DNA of 32,276 nucleotides from contig USRP01000009.1 in NCBI GenBank assembly GCA_900557185.1, forward strand, positions 1 to 32,276, in the 5' to 3' direction. Numbering within the stretch: the first letter of the stretch is position 1; each line of letters begins with the position of its first letter. Positions 29,862-32,276 of the stretch are shown one piece after another. The position numbers and the translations under genes were made by a program. This DNA comes from an uncultured Mycoplasmatota bacterium (lineage in GTDB: Bacteria; Bacillota_I; Bacilli_A; RF39; UBA660). The notes beneath the pieces are model-generated. The model did not search any database and was not told the origin of the DNA. It saw nothing but the letters and a program-made list of their open reading frames with translations.

Positions 29862-29890
29862 ATTCTATCATAAACTACCCTATTTGTCAA
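29862..29890 (-). promoter_or_regulatory. Promoter of the structured RNA
   Basis: On the minus strand TTGACA (29885-29890), a 17-nt spacer and TAGAAT (29862-29867) with TG one base before the -10 box. Transcription should start near 29855, five bases before the terminal stem of the RNA. Confidence 0.85.
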
Positions 29891-29913
29891 TTTATACTAA
29901 TATATGCGAAAGT

Positions 29914-29946
29914 TGAAAAAAGTGACTAATTTCTTAAATTGTCACT
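29914..29946 (-). terminator. Intrinsic terminator of dnaB-dnaI
   Basis: AGTGAC-AATTT pairs with AAATT-GTCACT across a 3-nt loop with one bulged base (29936-29946 with 29921-29932), followed by six T on the minus strand. It overlaps the dnaI stop codon. Confidence 0.8.
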
Positions 29947-30840
29947 CACTAATTCTATCTCATCTGTTAAATAACGAATACGTTCCATAATTCTTCTTGC
30001 TTTTACCAAATCTACTTTATTTTTAGAAATACTAAAGTGTTCTTCTAATTCTTCATAGTTTAAATTAGATGTAAAGAAAGTTGCTAGCTTATGATCCATA
30101 CGATATTGTAACAGTGGCATTAATACATCATCTCTGCCCCATGGAGTTGTGTTTTCAGCACCAATATCGTCGATTAGTAACAGTGGTACTTTCTTCATCT
30201 TTTCTAAATTTTCAGAAAACTCAGAAGGATATAAACCACGATTATGATTCAAATACTCAGGCCAAAAGATAATCGCACATTGATAGTTTTTCTTTGCTAA
30301 TTCGTGAAATAAAGCGGCCAAAATATAACTTTTCCCACTTCCAAAAGACCCATGGAGGAATAATCCTTTTTGATGAGAATCTTTTTCAAACTTCTTTAAA
30401 AACTGTTGTTCCCATTTAAAGATAGGAATACGTTTTGGATCTTTTTTATAATCTTTCATCGAAGCATGTAGTAATTCATCACTGACGTGATATAAATACA
30501 TATTTTTTAAATATTGATCTTCTTTTTGTTTTCTCCTATATTTCTTACAAGCTTTATAACCAAATTCTAAACCATTCCCGTTCTTCATTGGTAGATAACA
30601 ATGACCCATGATTTTATTAGGACAAGAAAGTAAACTCTTACATTCTTTACAATGTTCATACTCTTCCGCACTATCTTGTAAAGAAGAAGTATAACTTCTT
30701 AAAATATTCGCATCCATCTGTAATTTAGAAACTAACTCTTGAAAAGTAGGATTTTCAAGTGCTTGATTAAATTCTTTATCCAAAGCACGATCTAAGTTTT
30801 TTATTTGTTTTTTAGGCATTGCTTCCGTGACTGTCTTCAT
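29926..30840 (-). CDS. dnaI: Primosomal protein DnaI (helicase loader)
   Basis: This 304-residue AAA+ loader has an N-terminal helical and zinc-binding region with C64, C67, C73, C81 and C98, then an ATPase core with Walker A GSFGSGKS at 164-171 and Walker B LLLIDDIGAE at 220-229. DnaI loads the replicative helicase DnaC onto DNA together with DnaB and DnaD during initiation and restart. It lies 10 nt after dnaB with a GGTGAT ribosome site, the standard dnaB-dnaI order in Bacilli. Length is normal. Confidence 0.95.
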   Translation of the reverse strand: MKTVTEAMPKKQIKNLDRALDKEFNQALENPTFQELVSKLQMDANILRSYTSSLQDSAEEYEHCKECKSLLSCPNKIMGHCYLPMKNGNGLEFGYKACKKYRRKQKEDQYLKNMYLYHVSDELLHASMKDYKKDPKRIPIFKWEQQFLKKFEKDSHQKGLFLHGSFGSGKSYILAALFHELAKKNYQCAIIFWPEYLNHNRGLYPSEFSENLEKMKKVPLLLIDDIGAENTTPWGRDDVLMPLLQYRMDHKLATFFTSNLNYEELEEHFSISKNKVDLVKARRIMERIRYLTDEIELVSDNLRN

Positions 30841-30850
30841 ATCATCACCT

Positions 30851-32134
30851 CTATTCGAATTGTTTTAAAAATTCATCCATTTCTTTCATTTCTTCTGGGG
30901 TTGCTAGTTCTACTTGTGGTGTTGCATCAAACCATTTTGGTTTTTTAACAACTTGTTTTGTTGTTTTAGGAATACTCTCTTTTCTATTTTTTTCTTTAAT
31001 ACATTGATTCATCGCATCTTCTACTGTTTCGATATGTTCCCTACACCACTGTCCAGCAATTGTTTCTATGAATGCTCTTGTTAATTTATTATGATTGATT
31101 TTTAAAACATAGTCAATTAAAACATTGACAACACCAGGATTTAATTTTAAATCAACCAACAGATATTCCAGTATCATTAAGTCTTGCTTTGTCGGTTCTA
31201 TCCCACCGTACTTGAGAGCTAGAAAATCATGCGGTGTTGTTGTTTCAAATTGATAAATTAATTTTGCTTTTTTACTCATTGGAACATGTTGACTCATTCG
31301 TTTTGCTTCTGGTTCGTTTTTATATACTAATGTTGGCATTTTTCCTTGGTTTTCAAAACGATAGAAGTTTCTTGCTTGATTTTTCAATAAGTCTTTATCA
31401 ATCATTTTCTTTTCATTGATAGAATTCATTAAAATACGTAATAGAGATTCATCATCAAAGTCATAGATAAAAGATAATTTATAAATAAAGTCTTTCATAT
31501 CTCTTGTGACACTTGATATTTGAAAATAATCTTCGGGAATCATCGATAGAACGTGTTCTAAATCGATTTTAGAAGTCAATTCTAATTGTCTTTTTTCTCT
31601 TTGTTTGAAATTATCTTCTTCATTGATTTGATATGTAGAAATACTTTCAAATACATCGCTAAATTTACAAGTAATATCTTGATATTCTTGAAGTGGTAAT
31701 TTAGGAATTTGATAACGTTCGATTAATTTCTCATATTCTTTCATTCCGACATTATTTTGTAAGGTTGTATTTAAAATAGGATTACTAAAGAATTCTTTGC
31801 TTGATAAAGGAGCATATAATTGATAAATATAATGATTGATATGGTCTTCTTTAAAATATGTTTTTAAAAGACCAATTGCTTCTAACTTATTACGTGCGAT
31901 TTCTATTTCAGAAAGTTTTACTCCCATATTGGCAATTAGCTGATGATGGGTCCATTCTACAGAAATACATTCACTTCCATCTAGATAAGACCATAAACTA
32001 AAATAAAGACTAATTGACATAGCCCCTACAATTGGCTGATATAAACTTGTAAGTAGTTTATGATCCTCATTGGATAAAATGGTTTTTGATGTCACAATAT
32101 AAGTATCTGCAGGCATTAATGTTTTTTTCTCCAT
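30851..32134 (-). CDS. dnaB: Replication initiation and membrane attachment protein DnaB
   Basis: This protein of about 427 residues has an N-terminal DnaB/DnaD winged-helix region (LYQPIVGAMSISLYFSLWSY near residue 40) and a DnaD-like C-terminal domain (TPHDFLALKYGGIEP, LKLNPGVVNVLIDYVL). This is the Gram-positive DnaB of the primosome, not the helicase. It remodels DNA and recruits DnaI-helicase at oriC. The ATG at 32134 is favoured because GGTGAT lies 4 nt upstream; in-frame codons at 32140 and 32146 overlap that site. No strong promoter is obvious in the 90 nt upstream. The terminator of a gene outside the window lies at 32229-32267. Confidence 0.93.
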   Translation of the reverse strand: MEKKTLMPADTYIVTSKTILSNEDHKLLTSLYQPIVGAMSISLYFSLWSYLDGSECISVEWTHHQLIANMGVKLSEIEIARNKLEAIGLLKTYFKEDHINHYIYQLYAPLSSKEFFSNPILNTTLQNNVGMKEYEKLIERYQIPKLPLQEYQDITCKFSDVFESISTYQINEEDNFKQREKRQLELTSKIDLEHVLSMIPEDYFQISSVTRDMKDFIYKLSFIYDFDDESLLRILMNSINEKKMIDKDLLKNQARNFYRFENQGKMPTLVYKNEPEAKRMSQHVPMSKKAKLIYQFETTTPHDFLALKYGGIEPTKQDLMILEYLLVDLKLNPGVVNVLIDYVLKINHNKLTRAFIETIAGQWCREHIETVEDAMNQCIKEKNRKESIPKTTKQVVKKPKWFDATPQVELATPEEMKEMDEFLKQFE

Positions 32135-32228
32135 ATCCATCACCACTAGTAATAGTTTAACACAAAAACAATCAGAATAGAAATGATTTTGGTGAATTTC
32201 AAAAGTAAATTGTATACTGATTTGAAAG

Positions 32229-32267
32229 AGAAAAAGTGCAAGTTTTAATTGATAAAATTTGTACTTT
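32229..32267 (-). terminator. Terminator of a gene beyond the right edge
   Basis: AAAGTACAAATTTT (minus strand, 32254-32267) pairs with AAAACTTGCACTTT (32233-32246) with two A-C mismatches and a 7-nt loop, then a T run. It probably ends a minus-strand gene to the right, and could act on both strands. Confidence 0.6.
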
Positions 32268-32276
32268 TTATTTGTC

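Noticed and set aside
1..32276. CRISPR arrays, insertion sequences or transposases.
   Set aside because: I saw no regularly spaced short repeats and no transposase-like protein; the only repeat array is within the lysozyme coding region.
1..32276. Mycoplasma-type genetic code with TGA as Trp.
   Set aside because: TGA is used as a stop in coupled genes (for example ABC copy II and rsmE), and Trp codons are TGG throughout.

Overview
The window comes from a low-GC Gram-positive anaerobe using the standard code (TGA is a stop, Trp is TGG). The helicase-loading pair DnaB/DnaI, a YolD/UvrX SOS polymerase, a GntR/YtrA-type ABC locus, a TasA/camelysin locus and strong AGGAGG/GGTGAT ribosome sites point to class Bacilli. 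Superoxide reductase plus rubrerythrin under a PerR-like regulator argue for an anaerobic, probably gut-associated, lineage. This placement is inference. All genes but two are on the minus strand, so the window reads right to left, and most intergenic gaps are short.

Layout in transcription order (right to left): dnaB-dnaI (32134-29926); a promoter, a ~620-nt structured RNA and a small membrane protein gene (29890-28619), which I interpret as an OLE RNA with its partner OapA; a twice-frameshifted surface-protein pseudogene (28539-28038); rsmE, a membrane/coiled-coil protein, mtaB and two glycosyltransferases (27976-23621); perR-rubrerythrin-superoxide reductase behind a PerR box (23598-22211); a Pro/Thr-rich membrane protein; an isolated plus-strand gene; an SDR dehydrogenase and a lipoprotein; a secretion locus with three tandem TasA/camelysin-like proteins, a polytopic SipW-type signal peptidase, a DUF5305-like protein and a fourth TasA-like protein (19283-14725); a secreted GH25 lysozyme with wall-binding repeats; a second isolated plus-strand gene; elongator tRNA-Met; an XRE regulator and a metallo-beta-lactamase-fold hydrolase; uvrX-yolD behind a consensus LexA box; a MarR regulator with an MmcQ/YjbR protein; a 2-hydroxyacid dehydrogenase, an ABC exporter and rarA; and two paralogous ABC ATPase/permease pairs, one with a GntR regulator and the other with a degenerate ATPase.

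The strongest unusual element is the noncoding region 29233-29855. It has a near-consensus promoter, an intrinsic terminator, a long-range stem joining its two ends and several internal hairpins, and it lies directly upstream of a four-helix membrane protein. Other points of interest are the TasA-like array with its own multi-membrane-span signal peptidase, the ABC ATPase that lost its catalytic residues while its paralogue next door kept them, and several places where a promoter -35 box is built from the arm of the preceding terminator.
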